Source: Methylobacterium sp. NEAU K (GTDB lineage: Bacteria > Pseudomonadota > Alphaproteobacteria > Rhizobiales > Beijerinckiaceae). From it: a stretch of 64,000 nt of DNA. The notes under the pieces are model-generated. The model saw nothing but the letters and a program-made list of their open reading frames with translations. It did no database searches and had not been told where the DNA came from. Below are positions 17,059 to 25,180 of the stretch, one piece after another. A program made the position numbers and the translations under genes. The stretch spans positions 62,001-126,000 of the forward strand of contig NZ_JAUYZJ010000009.1 of the NCBI RefSeq assembly GCF_030700285.1, in the 5' to 3' direction. The stretch's first letter is position 1. Each line of letters begins with the position of its first letter.

Positions 17059-17796
17059 CTAGAACATCGCCATGCCGCCGTTCACGTGCAGGGTGTGGCC
17101 CGTGACGTAGGCCGCCTCCGCGGAGGCGAGGTAGACGCAGGCCGCCCCCACCTCGGCGCCCTCGCCGAGCCGCCCGGCGGGCACCCGGGTCAGGATGGTC
17201 TCGCGCTGCTTCTCGTTGAGCGCGTCGGTCATCGGCGAGCTGATGAAGCCCGGCGCGATGCAGTTGACCGTGATTCCCCGGGAGGCGACCTCGGCGGCCA
17301 GCGCCTTGGTCATCCCCACGAGCCCGGCCTTGGCGGCGGCATAGTTGCCCTGCCCGGGATTGCCGGTGCTGCCGACCACCGAGCCGATGTTGACGATCCG
17401 CCCGGCGCGGCGGCGCATCATCCCCTTCACGGCCGCCCGCGACAGGCGGAAGGCCGCCGTGAGGTTGACGGCGAGCACCTGATCCCACTCCTCGTCCTTC
17501 ATGCGCATGAAGAGGTTGTCGCGGGTGATGCCGGCGTTGTTGACCAGGATGTCCAGAGGACCGATCGCGGCCTCGGCAGCCGGCACAAGCCCCTCCACCG
17601 AATCCTTGTCGGAGAGGTCGGCGGCCACGGGGCTCGCCCGCTCGCCGAGTTCCGCGGCCAGCGCCTCGAGCGCCGCCGGGCGGGTCCCCGAGAGCGCCAC
17701 GGTCGCCCCCTGGGCGTGCAGCGCCCGGGCGATGGCCTGGCCGAGGCCGCCGGTCGCCCCGGTGACGAGGGCCTTCCGGCCGGTGAGATCGAACAT
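17059..17796 (-). CDS. fabG: 3-oxoacyl-ACP reductase
   Basis: This 245-residue short-chain dehydrogenase reduces 3-oxoacyl-ACP with NADPH in the fatty acid elongation cycle. It has the cofactor motif TGATGGLGQAIA near residue 13, NNAGIT near 88, and the catalytic serine, tyrosine and lysine in NIGSVVGSTGNPGQGNYAAAK. Length is standard. It begins 18 bases after the fabD stop, so the two are co-transcribed. Confidence 0.96.
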   Translation of the reverse strand: MFDLTGRKALVTGATGGLGQAIARALHAQGATVALSGTRPAALEALAAELGERASPVAADLSDKDSVEGLVPAAEAAIGPLDILVNNAGITRDNLFMRMKDEEWDQVLAVNLTAAFRLSRAAVKGMMRRRAGRIVNIGSVVGSTGNPGQGNYAAAKAGLVGMTKALAAEVASRGITVNCIAPGFISSPMTDALNEKQRETILTRVPAGRLGEGAEVGAACVYLASAEAAYVTGHTLHVNGGMAMF

Positions 17797-17814
17797 GCTG
17801 TCGTCCTGCCGTGG

Positions 17815-18756
17815 TTAGAGCGCGAAGGCCGCGACGTCCGCGGGCGTGCCGATCGCGGTGGCCGTCGCCTGCGGCGCGATGCGCTTGACGAGGCCGGTGA
17901 GCACCTTGCCGGCGCCGAGTTCGTGGAAGCGGTCGACGCCCGACGCCGCCATCGCGGCGACGCTCTCGCGCCAGCGCACGGTGCCGGTGACCTGCGCCAC
18001 CAGCGCCGCCCGGATCGCCTCCGGCTCGGAGACCGGCGCGGCCGTGACGTTGGCGTAGAGCGTCACGCGCGGGGCGTTCAGGGCGACGGCAGCCAGCGCC
18101 CGCGCCATCGCCTCGGCGGCGGGCGCCATCAGGCGGCAGTGGAACGGCGCCGAGACGTTGAGCATGACCGCGCGCTTGATCCCGCGCCCGGTGGCGATGC
18201 CGAGGGCGCACTCCACCGCCGGCCGGTCGCCCGAGAGCACGACCTGGCCGCCGCCATTGTCGTTGGCGACGTCGCAGACCCCGCCGCCGGATTCCAGCGC
18301 CGCCGCTTCGGCGATGGCCCGGGCCGCCTCGAGATCGGTGCCGATCAGCGCCGCCATGGCGCCTGCCCCCGGCGCCACCGCCGCCTGCATGGCCTCGCCG
18401 CGCAAGCGCAGCAGACGGGCCGCATCCGCGACGGAGAGGCTGCCGGCGGCCGCGAGCGCCGCGTATTCGCCGAGCGAATGCCCCGCCACGCAGGCCACGT
18501 CGCGGGCGAGGTCGAGGCCGCGCTCGGCCTCCAGCACCCGCAGCACCGCGAGGCTCGCCGCCATCAGGGCCGGCTGGGCGTTGGCCGTGAGGGTCAGTTC
18601 CTCGGCCGGGCCCTCGAACATCAGGCGCGAGAGCGGCTGGGACAGTGCGGAATCGACCTCGTCGAGCACCGCCCGGGCCTGCGGAAAGGCCTCCGCGAGA
18701 TCCCGGGCCATGCCGACCGCCTGGCTGCCCTGGCCCGGAAAGATGAGTGCGCGCAT
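17815..18756 (-). CDS. fabD: Malonyl-CoA:ACP transacylase
   Basis: This 313-residue protein transfers malonyl from CoA to ACP, feeding FabF. The active serine is in GHSLGEYAAL and the partner histidine in SAPFHCRLM. The N-terminal FPGQGSQAVGM is a family signature. The start MRALIFPGQGSQ was chosen over a longer frame whose extra 58 residues look non-conserved. It is the first gene of the minus-strand fab group and diverges from rpoZ. Confidence 0.96.
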   Translation of the reverse strand: MRALIFPGQGSQAVGMARDLAEAFPQARAVLDEVDSALSQPLSRLMFEGPAEELTLTANAQPALMAASLAVLRVLEAERGLDLARDVACVAGHSLGEYAALAAAGSLSVADAARLLRLRGEAMQAAVAPGAGAMAALIGTDLEAARAIAEAAALESGGGVCDVANDNGGGQVVLSGDRPAVECALGIATGRGIKRAVMLNVSAPFHCRLMAPAAEAMARALAAVALNAPRVTLYANVTAAPVSEPEAIRAALVAQVTGTVRWRESVAAMAASGVDRFHELGAGKVLTGLVKRIAPQATATAIGTPADVAAFAL

Positions 18757-18999
18757 GGCCCGTCTGGTCGCTCTCGCCGTGCGACGCGCGAACGCCGCCC
18801 CTGTCGGCAGAAATCCTGTGATGAGGGCCGCGGAGTCGCACCCGCGGCGGCGGGTGTCAACAATGCGCCGCACAATCATCGACGCGCCCGCCAGACGCGC
18901 GTTCGGCGCAACCCGCTGTGCTTGTTGCACAACGGCATTCCGTGTAGAGTGCCGTCACACCCGACATCACCCGTCGCTTAAGCTGAGGAGCCGCCCCGC

Positions 19000-19410
19000 A
19001 TGGCGCGCGTCACCGTCGAAGACTGCATCGAGAAGGTCGAGAACCGTTTCGAGCTCGTGCTGCTGGCGAGCCATCGGGCGCGTCTGCTCGCCGCCGGCGC
19101 CCCGCTCACCATCGACCGCGACCGCGACAAGAACCCGGTCGTGGCCCTGCGCGAGATCGGCGACGAGACGATCACGGCCGACGACCTCAAGGAGCAGCTG
19201 ATCCACTCGATGCAGAAATACGTCGAGGTCGACGAGCCGGAGGCCGAGACCGTGCCGCTGCTGTCGAGCTCGCCCGCCGCGGCCGCGGTGGCGCCGCAAT
19301 CCTCCAGCGACGAGGCGGCGGTCCAGTTCGACCGCATGAGCGAGGAGGACCTCCTGCGCGGCCTCGAGAACCTCGCACCGCCGGTCGAGACCGACGACGA
19401 GGGCGAGTGA
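19000..19410 (+). CDS. rpoZ: RNA polymerase omega subunit
   Basis: This 136-residue protein opens [28 protein letters not shown], the omega signature, and continues with [16 protein letters not shown]. Omega assists assembly of the beta-prime subunit and in many proteobacteria contributes to ppGpp binding. The C-terminal 60 residues are acidic and Ser/Ala-rich, an extension common in alphaproteobacteria. It is followed by rsh on the same strand, the usual alphaproteobacterial arrangement. Confidence 0.97.
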   Translation: MARVTVEDCIEKVENRFELVLLASHRARLLAAGAPLTIDRDRDKNPVVALREIGDETITADDLKEQLIHSMQKYVEVDEPEAETVPLLSSSPAAAAVAPQSSSDEAAVQFDRMSEEDLLRGLENLAPPVETDDEGE

Positions 19411-19612
19411 GCCTCACCGCGTGGGTCTGGACGATCACGACCTGAGCGAGACCGGACCCGGCGGAGACGCCGGGTTCTCTCGTTCCGAGGGCGACGCGGC
19501 CGCGGCCGGCGCTTTTCCCTCGCCGGGGACTGGCGCGCCACCCCGCGTTGCGGGAGGATCGGGCGCGACCCCGACACCGCGTGCTCCCCAGGAGGCGACG
19601 ATATCCCGGCGG

Positions 19613-21883
19613 ATGATGCGCCAGTACGAACTCGTCGAGCGGGTCAAGCACTACAATCCTGCCACCGACGAGGCTCTGCTCAACCGCGCCTACGTGTATG
19701 CCATGCAGGCGCACGGCACGCAGAAGCGCGCCTCCGGCGACCCGTTCTTCGCGCATCCGCTCGAAGTCGCCGCGATCCTCACCGACCTCCATCTCGATGA
19801 CGCCACCATCGTGGCCGCGGTCCTGCACGACACCGTGGAGGACACCGAGGCGACCCTGGAGGAGATCCGCCGCCTGTTCGGCGCGGAGATCGGCGCCCTG
19901 GTCGACGGGCTGACCAAGCTCAAGCGGCTCGATCTCGTCTCCAAGCAGGCCGCCCAGGGCGAGAATTTCCGCAAGCTGCTGCTGGCCGTGGCGGCGGACG
20001 TGCGCGTGCTTCTCGTCAAGCTCGCCGACCGCCTGCACAACATGCGCACCCTGCAGCACATGCGGGAGGACAAGCGCCACCGGATCGCCCAGGAGACGCT
20101 GGACATCTACGCGCCGCTCGCCGGCCGCATGGGCATGCAGGAGCTGCGCGAGGAGCTGGAGGATCTGGCCTTCCGCAACATCGAGCCGGAGGTCTACGCC
20201 ACCATCACCCAGCGGCTGACGCGGCTCACGGCCAAGTCCGAGCGCGTGGTCGAGACCATCGCGCAGGTGCTGACCGAGAAGCTCGGCGCCCAGGGCATCA
20301 CCGCCGAGGTGAGCGGCCGGCAGAAGCGGCCGTTCTCGATCTGGTCGAAGATGGAGCGCAAGTCGGTCGCCTTCGAGCAGCTGTCCGACATCTTCGGCTT
20401 CCGGGTGGTCGTGGACACGGTGCAGGACTGCTACGCGGCGCTCGGCATCGTCCACACCAGCTGGCCGATGGTCCCCGGCCGGTACAAGGACTACATCTCG
20501 ACGCCCAAGCAGAACGATTACCGCTCGATCCACACCACGGTGATCGGGCCGAAGAGCCAGCGCGTCGAGCTGCAGATCCGCACCAGCGCCATGGACGACA
20601 TCGCCGAGTACGGCATCGCCGCGCACGCGCATTACAAGGACCTCGGCAAGGAGGCCGGGAAGGACCTGGCGCGCCGCGAGGGCGAGGGCAGCGTGCATCC
20701 ACGGCTGGCGGCCGAGAGCGGCGCCTACCTGTGGCTGCGCCGGACCATCGAGCTCCTGGCCGAGGGCGACAGCCCGGAGGAGTTCCTGGAGCACACCAAG
20801 CTGGAGCTGTTCCAGGACCAGGTATTCTGCTTCACCCCGAAGGGGCGGCTGATCGCCCTGCCGCGCGGCGCGACGCCGATCGACTTCGCCTACGCGGTGC
20901 ACACCGATGTCGGCAACTCGGCGGTCGGCGCCAAGATCAACGGCCGGATGGCGCCGCTGCTGCACGAGCTCGCCAACGGCGACGAGGTCGAGATCAGCCG
21001 CTCGGACGGGGCCTCGCCGCCCGCCGCCTGGGAATCCCTGGTGGTGACCGGCAAGGCCCGGGCGGCGATCCGGCGGGCGACCCGGACGGCGGTGCGCCGG
21101 CAATATGCCGGGCTCGGCCGCCAGATCCTCGACCGGGCGTTCGAGCGCGCCGCCAAGACCTTCTCGGAGGACAAGCTGCGCGGCGCCCTGCCGAGGCTCG
21201 CCCGGGCGACCACCGAGGACGTGTTCGCCGCCGTCGGGCGGGGCGAGATGTTCTCCGGGGACGTGGTCCGCGCCGTGTATCCCGACCATCGCGACGAGCG
21301 CCGGCCCGCCACGCCGCAGGGCGCGATGAACGGCGCCGGCCGCCTCGTGCGCTCGTCCGACCAGACGATGCGGCTGACCTTCGCGGGTGCCGAGGGCGGC
21401 AAGGAGCGCGGGACCTCCGAGGACCGGGCCGACGCGATCCCGATCCGGGGCCTGGCGGGCGACCTTCCGGTGACCTTCGCGCCGAACGGGGGCGCCGTCC
21501 CGGGGGACCGCATCGTCGGCATCCTGACCCCCGGGGTCGGCGTCACCGTCTACCCGATCCAGTCCGCGGCGCTCGCCGCCTTCGACAACGAGCCGGAGCG
21601 CTGGCTCGACGTTCGCTGGGACACGGAGGCCTCGGGCAGCGAGCGGTTCCCGGCCCGGCTGGCGCTGAAGTCGATCAACGAGCCGGGGGTATTCGCCCAG
21701 ATCGCCCAAGTGATCGCCGACCACGACGGCAACATCGACAATATCTCGATGAAGCGCCGCACCCAGGATTTCACCGACATCACCATCGACCTGTCGGTCT
21801 GGGACCTCCAGCACCTCAATGCGATCATCGCCGAGCTGCGCGGCAAGCGCCCGGTCAACAGCGTCGAGCGGGTGAACGGCTGA
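19613..21883 (+). CDS. rsh: Bifunctional (p)ppGpp synthetase/hydrolase
   Basis: This protein of about 756 residues makes and breaks the stringent-response alarmone. The N-terminal HD hydrolase domain has FFAHPLEVA and the HDTVED motif, so it should be active. The synthetase domain follows (GRYKDYISTPKQNDYRSIHTT), then a TGS domain (VFCFTPKGRLIALPRGATPIDFAYAVHT) and a C-terminal ACT domain (from about FPARLALKSINEPGVFAQIAQV). I used the first of two ATGs (19613/19616), as the family typically starts MMRQYELVERV. A GTG at 19421 in the same frame would add 64 low-complexity residues. It is the only Rsh in the window and lies directly after rpoZ. Confidence 0.94.
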   Translation: MMRQYELVERVKHYNPATDEALLNRAYVYAMQAHGTQKRASGDPFFAHPLEVAAILTDLHLDDATIVAAVLHDTVEDTEATLEEIRRLFGAEIGALVDGLTKLKRLDLVSKQAAQGENFRKLLLAVAADVRVLLVKLADRLHNMRTLQHMREDKRHRIAQETLDIYAPLAGRMGMQELREELEDLAFRNIEPEVYATITQRLTRLTAKSERVVETIAQVLTEKLGAQGITAEVSGRQKRPFSIWSKMERKSVAFEQLSDIFGFRVVVDTVQDCYAALGIVHTSWPMVPGRYKDYISTPKQNDYRSIHTTVIGPKSQRVELQIRTSAMDDIAEYGIAAHAHYKDLGKEAGKDLARREGEGSVHPRLAAESGAYLWLRRTIELLAEGDSPEEFLEHTKLELFQDQVFCFTPKGRLIALPRGATPIDFAYAVHTDVGNSAVGAKINGRMAPLLHELANGDEVEISRSDGASPPAAWESLVVTGKARAAIRRATRTAVRRQYAGLGRQILDRAFERAAKTFSEDKLRGALPRLARATTEDVFAAVGRGEMFSGDVVRAVYPDHRDERRPATPQGAMNGAGRLVRSSDQTMRLTFAGAEGGKERGTSEDRADAIPIRGLAGDLPVTFAPNGGAVPGDRIVGILTPGVGVTVYPIQSAALAAFDNEPERWLDVRWDTEASGSERFPARLALKSINEPGVFAQIAQVIADHDGNIDNISMKRRTQDFTDITIDLSVWDLQHLNAIIAELRGKRPVNSVERVNG

Positions 21884-22240
21884 GCTCCGCCCCGTGGCAG
21901 GCAGACCTCAGGTTCGCCGCTTCAACTCCAGCATAGCGTCACGACACCGAAGCGAGATACATCCCGATACGCATTCTTCATCTGTTTCCCCGAAAATCGA
22001 CGGCCTCGATGTCGGTAGTTCTTCAAGTCTACTTGACATAAGCGCGCTCCGACCGAATGGTCGGGCGGCCTGGGTGACGGTCACATGGAAAGGGACCGGA
22101 CTTTACTTCTACGCCCCGGATTTCAGGCCCTATCGCCGTTCGATCGCGACGATGCGTCCCCGGGCAGTCGCCCCGGACCGCGCCCGGCCGTTTCATCACA
22201 CGATTTCCGTCAACCGACATTCTTCAGGATTCACTTATCC
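21884..22240. other. Intergenic region with -35-like box and hairpin
   Basis: This 357-base gap is less GC-rich than its neighbours. TTGACA at 22035-22040 looks like a -35 element; 17 bases on, AATGGT is a poor -10. Directly there, CCGACC-GAAT-GGTCGG (22051-22066) is a perfect palindrome overlapping the putative promoter, as expected of an operator. It precedes the NYN-domain gene. No gene is seen. Confidence 0.4.
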
Positions 22241-22882
22241 ATGACCGCGATGCACCGCAGCGCCCTCTTCATCGACGGCGCGAACCTGTACGCCACCACC
22301 AAAGCCCTCGGCTTCGACATCGATTACAAGAAGCTGCTCAAGGAATTTCAGGCCCGCGACAATCTTCTGCGCGCATTCTACTACACCGCGATGATCGAGG
22401 ATCAGGAATATTCCTCGATCCGTCCTCTGATCGACTGGCTCGACTACAACGGCTACCGCGTCGTGACGAAGCCCGTGAAGGAGTTCACGGACTCGACGGG
22501 GCGGCGCAAGTACAAGGGCAACATGGACATCGAGCTGGCGATCGACGCCCTCGAGCTCAGCCCGCACATCGACCACATGGTGCTGTTCTCCGGCGATGGC
22601 GACTTCCGCTCGCTGGTCGAGGCGATGCAGCGGCGCGGCGTCAAGGTGACGGTGATCTCCACCATCCAGACCCAGCCGGCGATGATCTCGGACGAGTTGC
22701 GGCGGCAGGCCGACGAGTTCGTGGACCTCGCGAGCCTCGCAGCCCGGATCGGGCGCGAGCCGAGCGAGCGGCCGATCCGGGCTCCGGGCGAGTCCCCCAG
22801 CCGCTACCGCGGCGAGGGCCGGTCGAACCCGAGCCTCGAGAACCGCTACGGCATCCGCCAGCCGGAGGCCGAGGAAGGCTGA
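22241..22882 (+). CDS. NYN-domain (LabA/DUF88) putative nuclease
   Basis: This 213-residue protein shows the LabA-like NYN fold of PIN-type nucleases. ALFIDGANLYAT near residue 6 supplies the first acidic site. KGNMDIELAIDALEL (about residues 89-103) and LFSGDGDFRSLVEAMQRRG (about 112-130) supply the others. The arginine-rich, probably disordered C-terminus (from about residue 175) may bind RNA. Family proteins are thought to cleave or bind RNA; the substrate is unknown. The ATG at 22241 was chosen since sequence before it looks non-coding; 22250 is an alternative. Confidence 0.85.
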   Translation: MTAMHRSALFIDGANLYATTKALGFDIDYKKLLKEFQARDNLLRAFYYTAMIEDQEYSSIRPLIDWLDYNGYRVVTKPVKEFTDSTGRRKYKGNMDIELAIDALELSPHIDHMVLFSGDGDFRSLVEAMQRRGVKVTVISTIQTQPAMISDELRRQADEFVDLASLAARIGREPSERPIRAPGESPSRYRGEGRSNPSLENRYGIRQPEAEEG

Positions 22883-22886
22883 GCCG

Positions 22887-23456
22887 TCACGTATCCCGGC
22901 CGTCGAGCCAGTCGAGCACCTGTTGCGCGCTGCGGTCGGCCGGGAAGACCGGGTAGAACAGGTGGCTGACCACGCCATCGTCGATCACCAGGGTGAGGCG
23001 GCGCAGGAGCACCTGTCCGCCCGCCTCGAAGACCGGCAGGCGCGCCGCGAGCGCGAAGGCGCGGTGCGGATCGGCCAGCAGCGGGAACGGCAGGTGCAGG
23101 CGCCCGGCCGCCTCGCGCTGATAGGCGCTCGTCTGCGTCGAGAGGCCGAAGACCTGGGCGACGCCGCGTTCCTTCAGGGCGGCGTGGTGGTCGCGGAAAT
23201 CGCAGGCCTGAGGCGTGCAGCCGCGCGCGCCGGGGATCGCGTCCCAGTCCGGCGTGAGGCCGGGCCGGCCCGGCTCGCCGGTGCGCGGATAGGCGTAGGC
23301 CACGGTGCGGCCGGAGAGCCGCGCGAGCGAGACCGTGCGGCCGTCCGTGGCGGTGAGCGCCACGTCGGGCAGCCGCATCCCGCGCAGGTGATCGGCGGCG
23401 CCGTCGTCGACGGGGGCCGGAAGGCCGGCGGGCAGGGCGTCAGGATCTGATGACAT
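22887..23456 (-). CDS. Peroxiredoxin of the AhpC/TSA (PrxQ-like) family
   Basis: This 189-residue protein carries the peroxidatic cysteine in RGCTPQACDFRDH (C80, with C85 as possible resolving cysteine), like bacterioferritin comigratory protein. The stretch before it (AYAYPRTGEPGRPGLTPDW) is longer than the usual FYPK-DTPGCT, so a small insertion separates the strand and active site. It reduces peroxides using thioredoxin-like donors. Cytoplasmic. It converges tail-to-tail with the NYN gene (4-base gap). Confidence 0.8.
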   Translation of the reverse strand: MSSDPDALPAGLPAPVDDGAADHLRGMRLPDVALTATDGRTVSLARLSGRTVAYAYPRTGEPGRPGLTPDWDAIPGARGCTPQACDFRDHHAALKERGVAQVFGLSTQTSAYQREAAGRLHLPFPLLADPHRAFALAARLPVFEAGGQVLLRRLTLVIDDGVVSHLFYPVFPADRSAQQVLDWLDGRDT

Positions 23457-23591
23457 GGCCGGAATGCCTCCACGAACAAGCGACGGGGGAGACCGGCCCG
23501 AGGCCCGGTCCGCTCGGAGCCTGCCTCGTCCCGGCCGCCGATTCGGTGTGCGTCCCCAGGCGAACCCGGCCGTCCTTCGGCCGAAGACGCC

Positions 23592-24065
23592 CTAGCCGCG
23601 GTCCCGCAGCAGCCGCGCCCGGTCGCGCTGCCAATCGCGCTCCTTGGACGCCTCGCGCTTGTCGTGGGCCTGCTTGCCCTTGCCGAGGCCCAGCTCGACC
23701 TTCGCGCGGCCCTTGTCGTTGAAGTAGATCTTCAGCGGCACCACCGTGTAGCCCTGGCGCTGGGTCGCGCCGATCAGCTTGTCGATCTGGCGGCGGTGCA
23801 GCAGCAGGCGGCGCGGGCGCTTGGTGTCGTGGTTGAAGCGGTTCGCCTCCAGGTATTCCGGGATGTAGGCGTTGAACAGCATCAGGTCGTTGCCGGAGGG
23901 CCCGGCATAGGCTTCGCCGATCGTCGCCTTGCCGCCGCGCAGGGACTTCACCTCGGTGCCGGTCAGCGCGATGCCGGCCTCGAGGGTGTCCTCGATCGTG
24001 TAGTGGTAGCGCGCGGCGCGGTTGTCGGCGACGATGCGTCGGCTGGGCTCCGGTTTCGGGGCCAT
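23592..24065 (-). CDS. smpB: SsrA-binding protein
   Basis: This 157-residue basic protein binds tmRNA and is needed for rescue of stalled ribosomes. It shows the family pattern [32 protein letters not shown], then LLLHRRQID and a lysine/arginine-rich C-terminal tail that would insert into the decoding site. It starts 15 bases after dapA on the same strand, the common alphaproteobacterial order, so both are probably in one transcript. Confidence 0.97.
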   Translation of the reverse strand: MAPKPEPSRRIVADNRAARYHYTIEDTLEAGIALTGTEVKSLRGGKATIGEAYAGPSGNDLMLFNAYIPEYLEANRFNHDTKRPRRLLLHRRQIDKLIGATQRQGYTVVPLKIYFNDKGRAKVELGLGKGKQAHDKREASKERDWQRDRARLLRDRG

Positions 24066-24080
24066 GACTGGTGACCTTCC

Positions 24081-24980
24081 TCAGCCTTCGAGGAGACCGG
24101 CGTGGCGCAGGGCGTCGTCCACGACGCGCCGCGCGGCGTCGGAGATCGGCACCAGCGGCAGGCGCAGCTCCTCGGTCATGTGGCCGAGCCGCGCGAGCGC
24201 GTACTTCACCGGACCCGGGTTGGCCTCGACGAACAGACCGGCCTGGAGCGGGAACAGCCGATCCTGGATCGTGAGCGCCTTGGCGTAGTCTCCCGACAGG
24301 GTCGCCTCCTGGAGATCGGCGCAGAGGCGCGGCGCCACGTTGGCCACCACCGAGATGCAGCCGTGGCCGCCCTGGGCGTTGTAGCCGAGCGCCGTCGCAT
24401 CTTCGCCCGAAAGCTGGATGAAGCTCTCGCCCATGGCCTGTCGCTGCTGGCTGACGCGGTCGATCTTGGCGGTCGCATCCTTCACGCCGGCGATGTTCTT
24501 CAACGCGAAGAGCCGGGTCATCGTCTCGACGCTCATGTCGACGACGGAGCGCGGCGGGATGTTGTAGATGATGATCGGAATGCCGACCGCATCGTTGACG
24601 GCCTTGAAGTGGGCATAGAGGCCCTCTTGCGTCGGCTTGTTGTAGTACGGCGTCACCACCAGGACGGCGTCGGCCCCGGCGCGCTCCGCGTGGCGCGCCC
24701 GCGCGACCGCCTCTGCGGTCGAGTTGGAGCCCGCGCCCGCCACCACGGGCACGCGCCCGCCGGCCTCGTCGATGCAGGCCTCGACCACCCGGTCGTGCTC
24801 GGCATGGGTGAGGGTGGGGCTCTCGCCGGTTGTGCCGGTTGGCACGAGGCCGTGGCTGCCCTGCTCGATCTGCCAGCGAACGAATGTCCGGAACGCGGCC
24901 TCGTCGAAGGCACCGTCCCGGAACGGCGTCACAAGCGCGGTGAGCGAGCCCCGCAGGCGGCTCCCGGTCATCTCGGTCAT
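24081..24980 (-). CDS. dapA: 4-hydroxy-tetrahydrodipicolinate synthase
   Basis: This protein of about 299 residues condenses pyruvate with aspartate semialdehyde in lysine and diaminopimelate synthesis. Schiff-base lysine: [10 protein letters not shown]. Also present are [10 protein letters not shown], the YNIPPRS tyrosine loop and the GSNST motif. Two ATGs three codons apart (24980, 24971) are possible; the shorter gives [17 protein letters not shown]. Single-domain TIM barrel of normal length. Likely co-transcribed with smpB, linking cell wall precursor supply to translation quality control only by position. Confidence 0.95.
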   Translation of the reverse strand: MTEMTGSRLRGSLTALVTPFRDGAFDEAAFRTFVRWQIEQGSHGLVPTGTTGESPTLTHAEHDRVVEACIDEAGGRVPVVAGAGSNSTAEAVARARHAERAGADAVLVVTPYYNKPTQEGLYAHFKAVNDAVGIPIIIYNIPPRSVVDMSVETMTRLFALKNIAGVKDATAKIDRVSQQRQAMGESFIQLSGEDATALGYNAQGGHGCISVVANVAPRLCADLQEATLSGDYAKALTIQDRLFPLQAGLFVEANPGPVKYALARLGHMTEELRLPLVPISDAARRVVDDALRHAGLLEG

Positions 24981-25180
24981 CTCAGGCGTCCCAAAGGGTC
25001 TCAGCTGGGGTCTCGGCGTTCTCGGCGCCGCTCGTCCTGCGCGCCATTCGGGCACGGACGGGCAGACATAGGCGGTCGCGCCACGGCGCGCAAACAGATC
25101 GTGGCGAGGGTTGACGCGATCTTAATGGTCTCGCGCCGATCCTCGATTCTTTCCACTCCGGTCGTGAGAAGGGGGGAAAC

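Noticed and set aside
18935..18960. TGT-N11-ACA near the rpoZ start, resembling a PpsR box
   Set aside because: The spacer is 11, not 12, and the half-sites lack the TGTCA/TGACA extension seen at the other sites.
21051..21329. Plus-strand Arg-rich frame inside rsh
   Set aside because: It is an alternative-frame shadow of rsh with no start signal or homology.
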